In this document: positions 55,353-63,479 of the stretch, in pieces | How positions within the stretch are numbered: position 1 is the stretch's first letter | Layout: each line of letters begins with the position of its first letter | Virus record (IMG/VR): IMGVR_UViG_3300017917_001123 | Span: 1-64,000 of that record | Strand: one strand, 5' to 3' | Length of the DNA stretch: 64,000 nt | From: a virus | Notes under the pieces: model-generated | Databases searched by the model: none | What the model saw: only the letters and a program-made list of their open reading frames with translations | What the model was told of the DNA's origin: nothing | Program-made: the position numbers and the translations under genes

Positions 55353-55358
55353 TAAATA
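55353..55358 (+). promoter_or_regulatory. Late-promoter core TAAATA
   Basis: AATAAATA directly behind the stop of the previous gene and 20 bases before the ATG of the next structural gene, with AAGGAAAAAAC as ribosome binding site. Confidence 0.65.
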
Positions 55359-55377
55359 CAGGGCGTAAGGAAAAAAC

Positions 55378-55821
55378 ATGCCGGCACTGAGTAAAACACT
55401 AAACTTCTATACAGATATCTATACAACAGGCACTACTGTAGTAATGACTACTACTAGTCAACTCAGCATGCCTGCTTATTACAAAACCCATAGCACCAGC
55501 AATCCTCCCTGGAATAAGCTAACATTTGCTAGCAATCCAGAAAAAGGCACAGGCTACTATGGTCTTTCTGGCGGATTACATACTGTAACATATTCAGTAA
55601 GTAACACCTTTGCCGGAACTGTTACAATGCAAGCTACTTTAGCCGCAACACCAGCGGAATCTGACTGGTTTGACGTAGACGGCACTAAGATGACTAGAGT
55701 TTATCAAAACACAAACTCAACATCTACAGTAGCAACAACATTCACAGGGAACTTTACTTGGGTTAGAGCCGTTGCCGAACTAGGGCAAGGTACGCTATTA
55801 AACATCAAGTACAATTACTAA
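55378..55821 (+). CDS. Small virion protein, beta-rich
   Basis: 147 residues, almost all beta strand, rich in Thr, Asn and Ser. Such proteins decorate capsids or tails. The late promoter supports a structural role. No signal peptide. Known to me only as a conserved protein of aquatic T4-like phages. Confidence 0.65.
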   Translation: MPALSKTLNFYTDIYTTGTTVVMTTTSQLSMPAYYKTHSTSNPPWNKLTFASNPEKGTGYYGLSGGLHTVTYSVSNTFAGTVTMQATLAATPAESDWFDVDGTKMTRVYQNTNSTSTVATTFTGNFTWVRAVAELGQGTLLNIKYNY

Positions 55822-55822
55822 T

Positions 55823-56206
55823 ATGAAACTATACGAATTTTTTGGAACATGGCAAGCGAAGAACCCAATGGATGTTGATAATCCAATGGATAAGAACGGC
55901 GACGGTAATGTTACCCGAGAAGAAAAAGAACAATTCAAAAACGATCTTTTCTTTTATATTTTAGACAACGACGATATTCACAAGAAACAGTTCTACGAAG
56001 TAACAGAACAAATTTACGCAGACAAGAAGGTAGGCGAAAATGTTTGGATGCCGATGGTTAACAGAGGCTGTATGGAATATTACAAAGAACGCCACCTTCA
56101 AGACGATCCATCAGATTTGTTTACAAAGGAATTTAGAGAAGACCTTTGTAAAATGTTAGATGACCACTTCCGCAAAGACGTCTTAAAAGGCGAATACAAG
56201 TATTAA
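55823..56206 (+). CDS. Conserved phage protein with an EF-hand-like loop
   Basis: 127 residues. The segment DKNGDGNVTREEKEQF (about 23-38) is a textbook EF-hand loop: Asp, Asn, Asp, Gly, Val, Glu at the calcium positions. Only one such loop is present, so it resembles single-EF-hand (dockerin/calerythrin-like) proteins. The rest is helical. Calcium could stabilise a virion contact. It starts one base after the previous stop. Confidence 0.7.
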   Translation: MKLYEFFGTWQAKNPMDVDNPMDKNGDGNVTREEKEQFKNDLFFYILDNDDIHKKQFYEVTEQIYADKKVGENVWMPMVNRGCMEYYKERHLQDDPSDLFTKEFREDLCKMLDDHFRKDVLKGEYKY

Positions 56207-56214
56207 GGACTGAA

Positions 56215-59091
56215 ATGCTTTTAACTGAATTTTTTAAGATTGTCAATGAAGGCGGAAACCTTGCTGTAGGTGGGCAAGAGGCTGAACAAATTAATTTAAA
56301 GGTTACTAACAGAAGTTATATTGTTCCTATCCTAAACGACCTTCTTTCAGGCATCAATAGTGCGTTCAATAAAAAATACAAGAAGCCCCTATGGAATCCT
56401 GAACTAATTCAAAATCAAAGATTCCTAAGCGGAAGTTCTCTACACTTTTTTAACGTAAGAGGAATTCCGGACGAGGTATTTGTACAAAAGAAACCAAAGG
56501 TTGGCGACATTGACACAATGGTTCCTAGAGAACTAGAAGCAGAACTAGAACAGTTCTTAGCAAGTATTCAAGGAAAGCAAATCGGTAGCGCAAAGTTTAT
56601 TGGCTTCCAGCGTGGTAACGAACAGTTCAGCAGTCTTTGGGAATTACAAGAACCTCCTATTAAAATTCAAATTGATTTAGAGTTTGTTGAATACCAGCAA
56701 GGTAATCCAACAGACTGGGCAAGATTTAGTCACAGCTCAAGCTGGGACGATATGAGCGAAGGTGTTAAGGGCGTTTTCCACAAGTGGATGATTAACGCAT
56801 TAACAAGTCTAACATCTCAAGACTTCTTACTTCGAAAGATGGTAGGCCGAGGCAACGCAAGAGCAGAACAGAATGTTCCTACAACAGACAACATGATTTC
56901 TTTTGCTGTTAGTAGTAAAGAGGGCGGTGGCCTACGTGCCAAGTACGAGCCAGTCCTAGATGCCAGCGGTCAGCCGCTAGTAGTAGACGGGTTGCCTGTT
57001 ATGAAGAGATTACCTACAACAGGCTACGAACAAGATCTAGGAAAGATATTTCAAGCAATATTAGGCCATAGAGTAAATGAAAAAGGTCTACAACAAGCGT
57101 TACCAAAAACTTGGTCATTTGTCGGATTGCTAGACTTAGCCAATTCTATCTTTACACAAGAAGAAAAACAAAATCTTGTTCAAAGTATGATCAACAAATG
57201 CTACGGACAAGGCGCACAGGGTTTATATAAAAACGATCCTGAAAGAGATTCTGCTGAAAAAGATGCGGCACTTAATTTAATGTTCAAGAAATTAGGAGTT
57301 CAACCTCCGGCAGACTTTAAGCAGATAAAAGCAGACTACGTAGCAAACTATCGTCGTGTAAGCGAAAGCCGTTTATTTGAAGAAGAGCCACAGGTAAAGG
57401 CACAGTTCCGCAAAGGCATGCCGCACTTACGCAACCTTAAGCCTGCGGACTTAATTGACTTCTTGGAAGAACTACACGAAAAGAACGGTGCTTTCAAATT
57501 AGCAAACATTCCGCTAAATGTTAAAGTTGACGGCTTTGGCGGACGGTTTGGAAAGAACAGCGAAGGTAAGCCTTTTATGGCAACTAGCAGAACAGAGCCT
57601 CGCTACGAAGCAGGCTTTGTTAAGTATCATCAACAAAAAGGCACAACAGATCCAGAGATCCTACAACGTGCTGGATTATTTGATCAGCTATTCAACGAAA
57701 TGATGAAGGCTGTTAAACTTGTCGACAGCAAGTTAGGACCAGACTTCTTAGTAAACAAACAAGTTACTTGTGAAGTTTTATTCTTGCCATTTGCTACACG
57801 TACAGAAAGCGGTCGACTAAAGTTTGTAGGAATAGAATACGACGAACTACCCAAGGGTGTTGACCTAGCCCTAGTCCCATTCCGTGTAACTGATGCCACA
57901 ACAGGAGATGATCTTCCAGATGGAGATCAGATTGTTGAAAAATTAACCACCTTAGGACAACAAGGTAGTGTTATGTTTATTAACAATAGTCTAACACAGG
58001 ACGAGGCATTAGATGTTACTGCTATTGTTCCGCCTATGGAGAACCTACAACAGTTCAAGGCTATGTTAGCAAGTCGTAAGCGTGATCAAGTTGCCGCAGT
58101 AAAGGCCGCAATGGAACCAGTTGGACTTGCTTTAGAGAAAGCAATCGGTGAGGATCCTAATATTGTAGGCAAAGACATCCTCGGTAAAGATTACGAAGGC
58201 ATTGTTATTAACACACGCATGGGTCCTGTTAAAGTAACTAGCCCAGAACAAAAACAAATTATTGCTAACAAGCAGGCCGCAAAAGCAACTGCTCGTCAAG
58301 AACAACCCCGAGACAATCAAAAGAAGGTAGCTGTAGTTGCTATCGGTAGTGCTATTGGGCACATGGGGCATCAACAACTATTTGATTTTGCTGTTAAGAA
58401 AGCAGATGAAACCGGTGGGGATCCGTATTTCTTTATCGGTAATGCTGAAGGTAAGGATGATCCTATTCCTGTACCCGATAAAGTTAAAACGTGGCATCTA
58501 CTCTATCCGCAGTATGCTAAGAACATTAGTGCAGTTACTATGGAGGGAGGGTCATTACTCCAAAAAGTTAAACACGAGCTAATTAATCCGTTGCCCAACA
58601 AACTTCCTAGATATACTACTATCTATATAGTTGTAGGTAAGGACAGAGAAATGATGGCAAATCAAATGGCTAGTGCTTTAATGAAAGCAGTTAATAAGTT
58701 TCCAGGATACGAAAACGTTAAAGCGATTCCATATGTAACAAGCAGAAGCGAAGACGAAGGCGGAACAGGAGTGAGTGGTACTGCCCTGCGCACAGCCATT
58801 AAAACAAAAACTCCGGAAGAAGCATTTGCAATATGGGACAAAGCATTTAATGGTGGTAACTTTGGTGCTGAAAAAATTCCGGCCGAATGGATTAAGCATT
58901 TAATGAGTGTAGCAAAACAGAATATGAATATTCAAAAGCCTGCTCCTGCTCAATTACCTAAGCAGGCAAAGCCACAGGTAAAACTACCACAACAACCTGC
59001 TCCACAACCAAAACGAGGCCAAGTTAATGTCGGCGAAGCGTGGGAAGTAGAAATTGCCAAAGCTATTTCTTTACTAGAAGGTAAGAAATGA
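56215..59091 (+). CDS. Multidomain protein with three nucleotidyltransferase-like domains
   Basis: 958 residues. (1) Near 70-160, a polymerase-beta-type site: SGSS (72-75), GDIDTMV (D98, D100) and KIQIDLEF (D154). (2) Near 430-670, a ligase/capping-type adenylylation domain: KVDG (K437 as candidate lysine), CEVLF near 518, and EGIVI near 661 followed by VKVTS. (3) Near 700-860, an HxGH domain: AIGSAIGHMGHQQLFDFA. A Pro/Gln linker and short helix end the chain. Parts of this are known in T4-like aquatic phages as structural proteins with a cytidylyltransferase-like domain. Activity, order of reactions and substrate are unknown; the ligase-like middle part is my reading from motifs. Confidence 0.8.
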   Translation: MLLTEFFKIVNEGGNLAVGGQEAEQINLKVTNRSYIVPILNDLLSGINSAFNKKYKKPLWNPELIQNQRFLSGSSLHFFNVRGIPDEVFVQKKPKVGDIDTMVPRELEAELEQFLASIQGKQIGSAKFIGFQRGNEQFSSLWELQEPPIKIQIDLEFVEYQQGNPTDWARFSHSSSWDDMSEGVKGVFHKWMINALTSLTSQDFLLRKMVGRGNARAEQNVPTTDNMISFAVSSKEGGGLRAKYEPVLDASGQPLVVDGLPVMKRLPTTGYEQDLGKIFQAILGHRVNEKGLQQALPKTWSFVGLLDLANSIFTQEEKQNLVQSMINKCYGQGAQGLYKNDPERDSAEKDAALNLMFKKLGVQPPADFKQIKADYVANYRRVSESRLFEEEPQVKAQFRKGMPHLRNLKPADLIDFLEELHEKNGAFKLANIPLNVKVDGFGGRFGKNSEGKPFMATSRTEPRYEAGFVKYHQQKGTTDPEILQRAGLFDQLFNEMMKAVKLVDSKLGPDFLVNKQVTCEVLFLPFATRTESGRLKFVGIEYDELPKGVDLALVPFRVTDATTGDDLPDGDQIVEKLTTLGQQGSVMFINNSLTQDEALDVTAIVPPMENLQQFKAMLASRKRDQVAAVKAAMEPVGLALEKAIGEDPNIVGKDILGKDYEGIVINTRMGPVKVTSPEQKQIIANKQAAKATARQEQPRDNQKKVAVVAIGSAIGHMGHQQLFDFAVKKADETGGDPYFFIGNAEGKDDPIPVPDKVKTWHLLYPQYAKNISAVTMEGGSLLQKVKHELINPLPNKLPRYTTIYIVVGKDREMMANQMASALMKAVNKFPGYENVKAIPYVTSRSEDEGGTGVSGTALRTAIKTKTPEEAFAIWDKAFNGGNFGAEKIPAEWIKHLMSVAKQNMNIQKPAPAQLPKQAKPQVKLPQQPAPQPKRGQVNVGEAWEVEIAKAISLLEGKK

Positions 59092-59381
59092 AACAGTATA
59101 AAATAACCAGCGAACATTTAAATACTGACAGTCCAGATGATTGCCAGCTAGATCCAAACGATCCAATTCACGAGCTAAAGGTTGTTCAATATTTGGCAGG
59201 GCTAGGTGCCCAACAACGTTTAGCAGAGTACAGAAATAGTTTAAATCAAGGTAGCAATATTACATTGACAGCCGCAGAAAATGCACGTATAATGCGTGAA
59301 CAAAACATTAAACCAGGAACACCAGAATGGTTTAAGTTATGGTTCAGCTTACCGTACTTTACAGGCGAGAAGAAAACATGA
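59088..59381 (+). CDS. Small conserved phage protein
   Basis: 97 residues, helical, MKQYKITSEHLNTDSPDDCQ at the start. Coupled to its neighbours by four-base overlaps. Likely co-made with the multidomain protein; no function known. Confidence 0.65.
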   Translation: MKQYKITSEHLNTDSPDDCQLDPNDPIHELKVVQYLAGLGAQQRLAEYRNSLNQGSNITLTAAENARIMREQNIKPGTPEWFKLWFSLPYFTGEKKT

Positions 59382-59686
59382 GAGCTGAACAATTTTTAAA
59401 CAAACAATGGTTGACTGAGGATTGGCAAAAGGTCAACAAGAAAGACAAAACAGACGGAATGAGCGACAAGGCTGTTAAAGCATATCGTCGTGAAAATCCA
59501 GGTAGCAAATTAAAAACTGCTGTAACCAAAGACCCAAGTAAAATTAAAAAGGGATCTAGTGATGACAAGCGCCGTTCGAGCTTCTGTGCTAGAATGAGCG
59601 GAATGAAGAAGGCACATGCCTCAGCAAAAACAAAACGAGATCCCGATAGCCCAATTAACAAAGCACTAAGACGTTGGAACTGTTAA
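59378..59686 (+). CDS. Conserved basic phage protein (DUF6321-like)
   Basis: 102 residues, very basic. The end RDPDSPINKALRRWNC and the MKKAHASAKTK segment match a short domain repeated across aquatic T4-like phages. It may bind nucleic acid or sit inside the head. I start at the ATG overlapping the previous stop; a 13-codon upstream extension is open. Confidence 0.7.
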   Translation: MRAEQFLNKQWLTEDWQKVNKKDKTDGMSDKAVKAYRRENPGSKLKTAVTKDPSKIKKGSSDDKRRSSFCARMSGMKKAHASAKTKRDPDSPINKALRRWNC

Positions 59687-59687
59687 C

Positions 59688-60521
59688 ATGAAGAAACCAG
59701 AAGTGTATCTAGATATGGACGGAGTATTGGCGGACTTCTTTACGGAGTACGCTAAACTTGCCGGAATTAAAAGCGGAAACTATAGAGACATTCCGCCTGC
59801 TAAGACTGATCCTACATTACAAAAAATGGTAGGTACAGATTTTTTTGCTCGTTTGCCTAAGTTTCCATCAGCAGACGACTTAGTGTCTATGGTTGTAAAG
59901 ATGTATGGACATTATCATATTTGCTCGAGCCCTTTGCGTGGAGATCACGAAAACTCAGAAGCACAAAAGAAAGTGTGGATTGAAAAACATCTAAATCCAC
60001 AACCTGTTGATATTGTTATTACTCCGAATAAAGCAAAATGGGCAGTTCAAAAAGACGGTACTCCTAACATTCTTATTGATGACAGAGGTAGCAATATTTC
60101 TGCTTGGGAGGCCGCAGGCGGTATTGGTATCAAATATCAAGCCGACGAGGACAGTTTACAAACCGTTGTTCAAGGATTAAGTCGTGCTAATAAAATCCTA
60201 AAAGGAGAAGAAAAGCACGAGCCACAAAAATTAGTAAGCAAAGATCGCAGTTTGCCAGTAGCAACACACGACAAACCAAATAGCGCATCAGATTTAACAA
60301 CTGTTAAAGAATACGTAAGTTCTTCAGCAGTAACCGGAGTAGCGGCAGTGGGCGGATCAAGTGCCAGCGTTGGTCATCAACTACAACGTAGAGCATTTAA
60401 TAAGTCTTATACAGGAAGCCCTACTACAGGAACAGGTAAAAAATCACCTAAACAACCAAAGCCTAAAATGCAAAAGCCAGGCACAAACGCATTAGATAGC
60501 AAAGGACCATTAGTAACATGA
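59688..60521 (+). CDS. HAD-type 5'-nucleotidase-like protein with tail
   Basis: 277 residues. The first ~165 are a HAD phosphatase: VYLDMDGVLADFF (catalytic Asp pair), HICSSPLRG, and ILIDDRGSNI with the acidic metal site. It resembles cytosolic 5'(3')-deoxyribonucleotidases, which dephosphorylate dNMPs. The rest is a low-complexity basic tail (KQPKPKMQKPGTNALDSKG), unusual for such enzymes and perhaps a virion-attachment segment. Coupled to the next gene. Confidence 0.8.
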   Translation: MKKPEVYLDMDGVLADFFTEYAKLAGIKSGNYRDIPPAKTDPTLQKMVGTDFFARLPKFPSADDLVSMVVKMYGHYHICSSPLRGDHENSEAQKKVWIEKHLNPQPVDIVITPNKAKWAVQKDGTPNILIDDRGSNISAWEAAGGIGIKYQADEDSLQTVVQGLSRANKILKGEEKHEPQKLVSKDRSLPVATHDKPNSASDLTTVKEYVSSSAVTGVAAVGGSSASVGHQLQRRAFNKSYTGSPTTGTGKKSPKQPKPKMQKPGTNALDSKGPLVT

Positions 60522-62002
60522 ACGAGAATAAAAAAGGCGTAAGAGCCAAAAAACATAAAGTAGCTCATATCGAGCCAAGCAAGCCTCGCAACTTTGTTGC
60601 TAAGAATGCTATTCAGGGCGGAGCAGGTGCTCACAAGGATAAAAAGAAAGCAATGAAGCAAGGTGATACTAAGCACAAGAAAAGTTATGCCGAACATCTT
60701 GACGTTATGTTAAAAAATGCGTTAACAGAAACTAGACAACTTAACGAAACAGGCCTAGACCCAATTCGCCGAATGAAGGCTATTCAATTCATTTGTAACA
60801 AGACAGGTTGGGAAAAGAATTACTTAGAACTAGCCAGCGACGAAGAATTAATGGATCTATACGTAAAAATTAAAAAAGGCGAACCAGTAGGCGAAGGTGG
60901 CGGAATCAGTAAAGATAAAGAAACCAAATTCCATGCTAAGTTAGACAAACTAGTTCACAACACATTTGGTAAAAGAAAAGACGAAAGCGTAAATCCAGAA
61001 TACGACGACGAAGCCGGTATGGCCGACAATAACTTAGAAACACTAGAACGTGCTGTTCAAGGTATTGACGACTTAATCAACAAAGGCGACAATTTGCCCG
61101 AGTGGTGCCAAGAAAAGATTGCTGTTGCTAAATCAATGTTAGTTACAGTTTGGGACTACATGAAGTCTGAAGAAGAAAAAGGCGTATCAGAAGGCGATGA
61201 CCAAAATGTATATAATGTCGACTGGATTGAAAAAGTTCGAGCTGAAGTGGAATCCGGAAGAGATTTAGACGATGCGTTAGATGATCTTCGATACGAATTA
61301 GAAAACGAATATGATGCTGACGAAAATACCGTAGCAAATATTTTAGCTAAAGTTGAGATTAACCTTTCAGACTTACGCTACGGCCTGGGAGAGCAACTAC
61401 AAAAAGTTTCAGAAGGTTCTAAAGTCGACCGCCAAGCAATGCACATTACTAAAAGCATGATGAAACGTCATGGTATGAGCCGCGACGAAGCCGAGGCTGC
61501 GGCCTGGGCACATATCAAGCATCCTAAAAAGAAAAAAGCTCGCAAGGAAAGCGTAGCGGAAGGCGCAATGGATGAACTTTACGCAGATTTATCTGATGCG
61601 TATAATAAACTTGCTCCAAGTATTGAAAAATACAAAGACAAAAAGGGTGCTGAAAATCTATATCAGACTTTAGCGGCAATCGCTAAACAATACGGTGCTG
61701 TTTCAGAATTTAAACGAATGTTAAATGGTGCTCAAAATCGTGCCCATTTAGATTACGATACTAACCCGGGCGGGTTTGAAAACTGGTTCTGGTACTTACC
61801 GTTTGCTGACGATCAAGTAGATGAAGCTTGCTGGAAAAATTACAAACAAATTGGTATGAAAAAGAAAGGTGGACGTACAGTTCCTAATTGCGTACCTAAA
61901 GAAGGTTGGACACACGACAGCTTGGCCGCACAATTATTTGAGCAAGAGTTAACCTACGAAGACAAGCTAAATAACATGTTAGCAAAGAAGATTCAAAAAT
62001 GA
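60518..62002 (+). CDS. Multidomain virion-associated protein
   Basis: 494 residues, modular, with short domains seen separately in other phages: a basic N-terminus, an acidic DDEAGMADNNLETLERAVQG then IDDLINKGDNLPEWCQEKIA block (about 165-225), a MKRHGMSRDEAEAAAWAHIK segment, and a C-terminal CWKNYKQIGMKKKGGRTVPN domain. The beads-on-a-string build and high charge suggest an internal head or packaged protein. Function unknown. Confidence 0.75.
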   Translation: MNENKKGVRAKKHKVAHIEPSKPRNFVAKNAIQGGAGAHKDKKKAMKQGDTKHKKSYAEHLDVMLKNALTETRQLNETGLDPIRRMKAIQFICNKTGWEKNYLELASDEELMDLYVKIKKGEPVGEGGGISKDKETKFHAKLDKLVHNTFGKRKDESVNPEYDDEAGMADNNLETLERAVQGIDDLINKGDNLPEWCQEKIAVAKSMLVTVWDYMKSEEEKGVSEGDDQNVYNVDWIEKVRAEVESGRDLDDALDDLRYELENEYDADENTVANILAKVEINLSDLRYGLGEQLQKVSEGSKVDRQAMHITKSMMKRHGMSRDEAEAAAWAHIKHPKKKKARKESVAEGAMDELYADLSDAYNKLAPSIEKYKDKKGAENLYQTLAAIAKQYGAVSEFKRMLNGAQNRAHLDYDTNPGGFENWFWYLPFADDQVDEACWKNYKQIGMKKKGGRTVPNCVPKEGWTHDSLAAQLFEQELTYEDKLNNMLAKKIQK

Positions 62003-62433
62003 GTGATTTAACTAAAGCCGCAAAAATAGCATTCGCAAGTGAATTTGCTTTTTACTTAAAAGCACAGAACTTCCATTGGAACGTCGAAGGTCCATTGTTC
62101 CTTCAGTTCCACGATTTATTTGGTAAAATTTACGGCGAAGTTTATGATAGTATCGACGCATTCGCTGAGCAAATTCGTGCCTTAGGTTCTTATGCTCCTG
62201 CGGCATTTAGCAAGCTCAGTATGCTAAGTCAAATAGACGATGAAGCAGATGTTTTGCCAGCAGACCAAATGCTTCAAGAACTTCTTGCTGATAATGAAAA
62301 AATGATTAAAATCCTAAAAATGGTTTTTGATCTTTCTGAACAACAAGGTACAAACGGTTTTAGTGATTTCATCGCCGGACGCATGGATGCTCATGCTAAA
62401 CACGGCTGGATGTTACGTTCTTCACTAAAATGA
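61999..62433 (+). CDS. Dps/ferritin-like protein
   Basis: 144 residues, four-helix bundle. The inter-subunit ferroxidase site of Dps proteins is intact: H26 in NFHWNVEG, H38 in LQFHDLF, and D53/E57 in DAFAEQIR. Dps cages oxidise and store iron and protect DNA from peroxide. The size is slightly below bacterial Dps (about 160). It lies in a structural gene run, so it could be packaged or act late to protect replicating DNA. Confidence 0.88.
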   Translation: MSDLTKAAKIAFASEFAFYLKAQNFHWNVEGPLFLQFHDLFGKIYGEVYDSIDAFAEQIRALGSYAPAAFSKLSMLSQIDDEADVLPADQMLQELLADNEKMIKILKMVFDLSEQQGTNGFSDFIAGRMDAHAKHGWMLRSSLK

Positions 62434-62624
62434 AAATCAACCAACTACTAGAAAATTTCGCCGATGGTAAAAAGCCAGGCCGCAAAGGCTTGGCAAAACG
62501 TTCTGGAGTAAACTGTAAAGCATCAGTTTCAACTCTACGCAAGGTAGCTAAAAATAGCTCAGGCGAAAAACAACGTATGGCACACTGGTGTGCTAATATG
62601 AAATCTGGTAAATCTAAAAAATAA
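62430..62624 (+). CDS. Small basic phage protein
   Basis: 64 residues, very basic. The segment GKKPGRKGLAKRSGVNCKAS and NSSGEKQRMAHWCANMKSGK match a short domain widely repeated in aquatic T4-like phages. Two Cys. Coupled to dps by a four-base overlap. Probably nucleic-acid contact or head-internal; function unknown. Confidence 0.7.
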   Translation: MKINQLLENFADGKKPGRKGLAKRSGVNCKASVSTLRKVAKNSSGEKQRMAHWCANMKSGKSKK

Positions 62625-62751
62625 GTGCGACCCCAATTTGCCCTGACGAATGCCAATTCGTTGATGCCGTACGAAGAAAAGTGGAAAATTCGTACATCTA
62701 GGATCCTCGGAAGCCACTTTAACAGTCGCACAAAATATTTAACATCAAGAC

Positions 62752-62781
62752 TTGACTTTTATCTTAGCAGTAAAGTATAAT
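62752..62781 (+). promoter_or_regulatory. Sigma70-like early promoter with leader
   Basis: TTGACT (62752-62757), an 18-base spacer, TATAAT (62776-62781). The leader is about 18 bases with TAGGAGAAC ahead of the ATG at 62806. The preceding ~125 bases hold no convincing gene; an inverted repeat CGTACGAA..TTCGTAC is present (62668-62694). Confidence 0.75.
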
Positions 62782-62805
62782 TAAACACATAGGAGAACAA
62801 CACAC

Positions 62806-63108
62806 ATGAGCAAAATTTTTGGCGCACCAGAACAAGCAAAAATTAAACAACTAATTTCAGAAGGCGTTACTGTACTTCAAGAGATCGAGGATCTTAATGA
62901 AGGTCTCAACGATACTATTAAAGCAGTCGCAGAAGAGCTAGAAGTAAAACCGAGCATTATTAAAAAAGCAATTAAAATCGCACAAAAGGGCGACTGGGAA
63001 CGTGTATTCAATGAGTTCGATGATCTAGAAACTATTGTCGACATCAGCGGTCATGCTATTCGTCAAGACGACTACGATGCCCAAAACCCAAACCGTAGCG
63101 AGGACTAA
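62806..63108 (+). CDS. Putative dsDNA-binding late transcription co-activator (DsbA-like)
   Basis: 100 residues, all helical. The pattern IKQLISEGVTVLQEIEDLNE then LNDTIKAVAEELEVKPSIIK KAIK is that of the small T4-like protein annotated DsbA/dsDNA-binding protein in aquatic relatives. In T4, DsbA binds near late promoters and helps gp33/gp55-directed transcription. The assignment rests on size, helix pattern and family memory. It heads the replication operon with DNA polymerase. Confidence 0.65.
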   Translation: MSKIFGAPEQAKIKQLISEGVTVLQEIEDLNEGLNDTIKAVAEELEVKPSIIKKAIKIAQKGDWERVFNEFDDLETIVDISGHAIRQDDYDAQNPNRSED

Positions 63109-63407
63109 TGGATCATATTAGTAATGTCATTGTTGACATTTATAAGTGGGCGGAGAGGGACTATCGCGAATGGCCTTTTAGGTTTGTTATCGAAGTCCTT
63201 GCCTGGGCTATTAGCATTGGCTGTAGTATTACTATGGCCTTTACTGTGCCTACTCCTCCTCTACTTATTCTATATCCCATCTGGATCTTAGGATGTGCGA
63301 TGTACGGTTGGGCCGCGTGGACTCGCGGTAGTTTTGGAATGGTAGCTAACTATATTCTGCTAACCACAATAGATACTATTGGGTTAGTGAACATGTTAGT
63401 TAAATAA
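63108..63407 (+). CDS. Three-pass membrane protein, conserved in aquatic T4-like phages
   Basis: 99 residues with three hydrophobic segments (VIEVLAWAISIGCSITMAFT, PLLILYPIWILGCAMYGWAA, SFGMVANYILLTTIDTIGLV). The Pro/Trp/Gly pattern with YPIWILGC and TRGSFGMVANY is conserved in related phages as I recall. Function unknown; it may be a small transporter-like or sensor protein. Overlaps the previous stop by one base. Confidence 0.75.
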   Translation: MDHISNVIVDIYKWAERDYREWPFRFVIEVLAWAISIGCSITMAFTVPTPPLLILYPIWILGCAMYGWAAWTRGSFGMVANYILLTTIDTIGLVNMLVK

Positions 63408-63422
63408 TAACGAGAAAGGTTT

Positions 63423-63474
63423 AGCGAGCCATAAGTCGCTGTTTAGAAGGTTAGCCGGCCATAAGCGGTAGGAG
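63423..63474 (+). promoter_or_regulatory. Tandem hairpin operator before DNA polymerase
   Basis: Two hairpins with the same 8-base loop GCCATAAG: AGCGA/TCGCT (63423-63440) and GCCG/CGGT (63454-63469). The second abuts the Shine-Dalgarno GGAG (63471-63474) of the polymerase gene. T4 and RB69 DNA polymerases repress their own translation by binding a hairpin with an 8-base loop at this place, so this is a likely autogenous operator. Confidence 0.75.
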
Positions 63475-63479
63475 AAAAA

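Noticed and set aside
62664-62780. A 38-codon frame MPYEEKWKIRTSRILGSHFN before the DsbA-like gene
   Set aside because: No ribosome site and it runs through a good promoter, ending in the -10 element; kept as noncoding.
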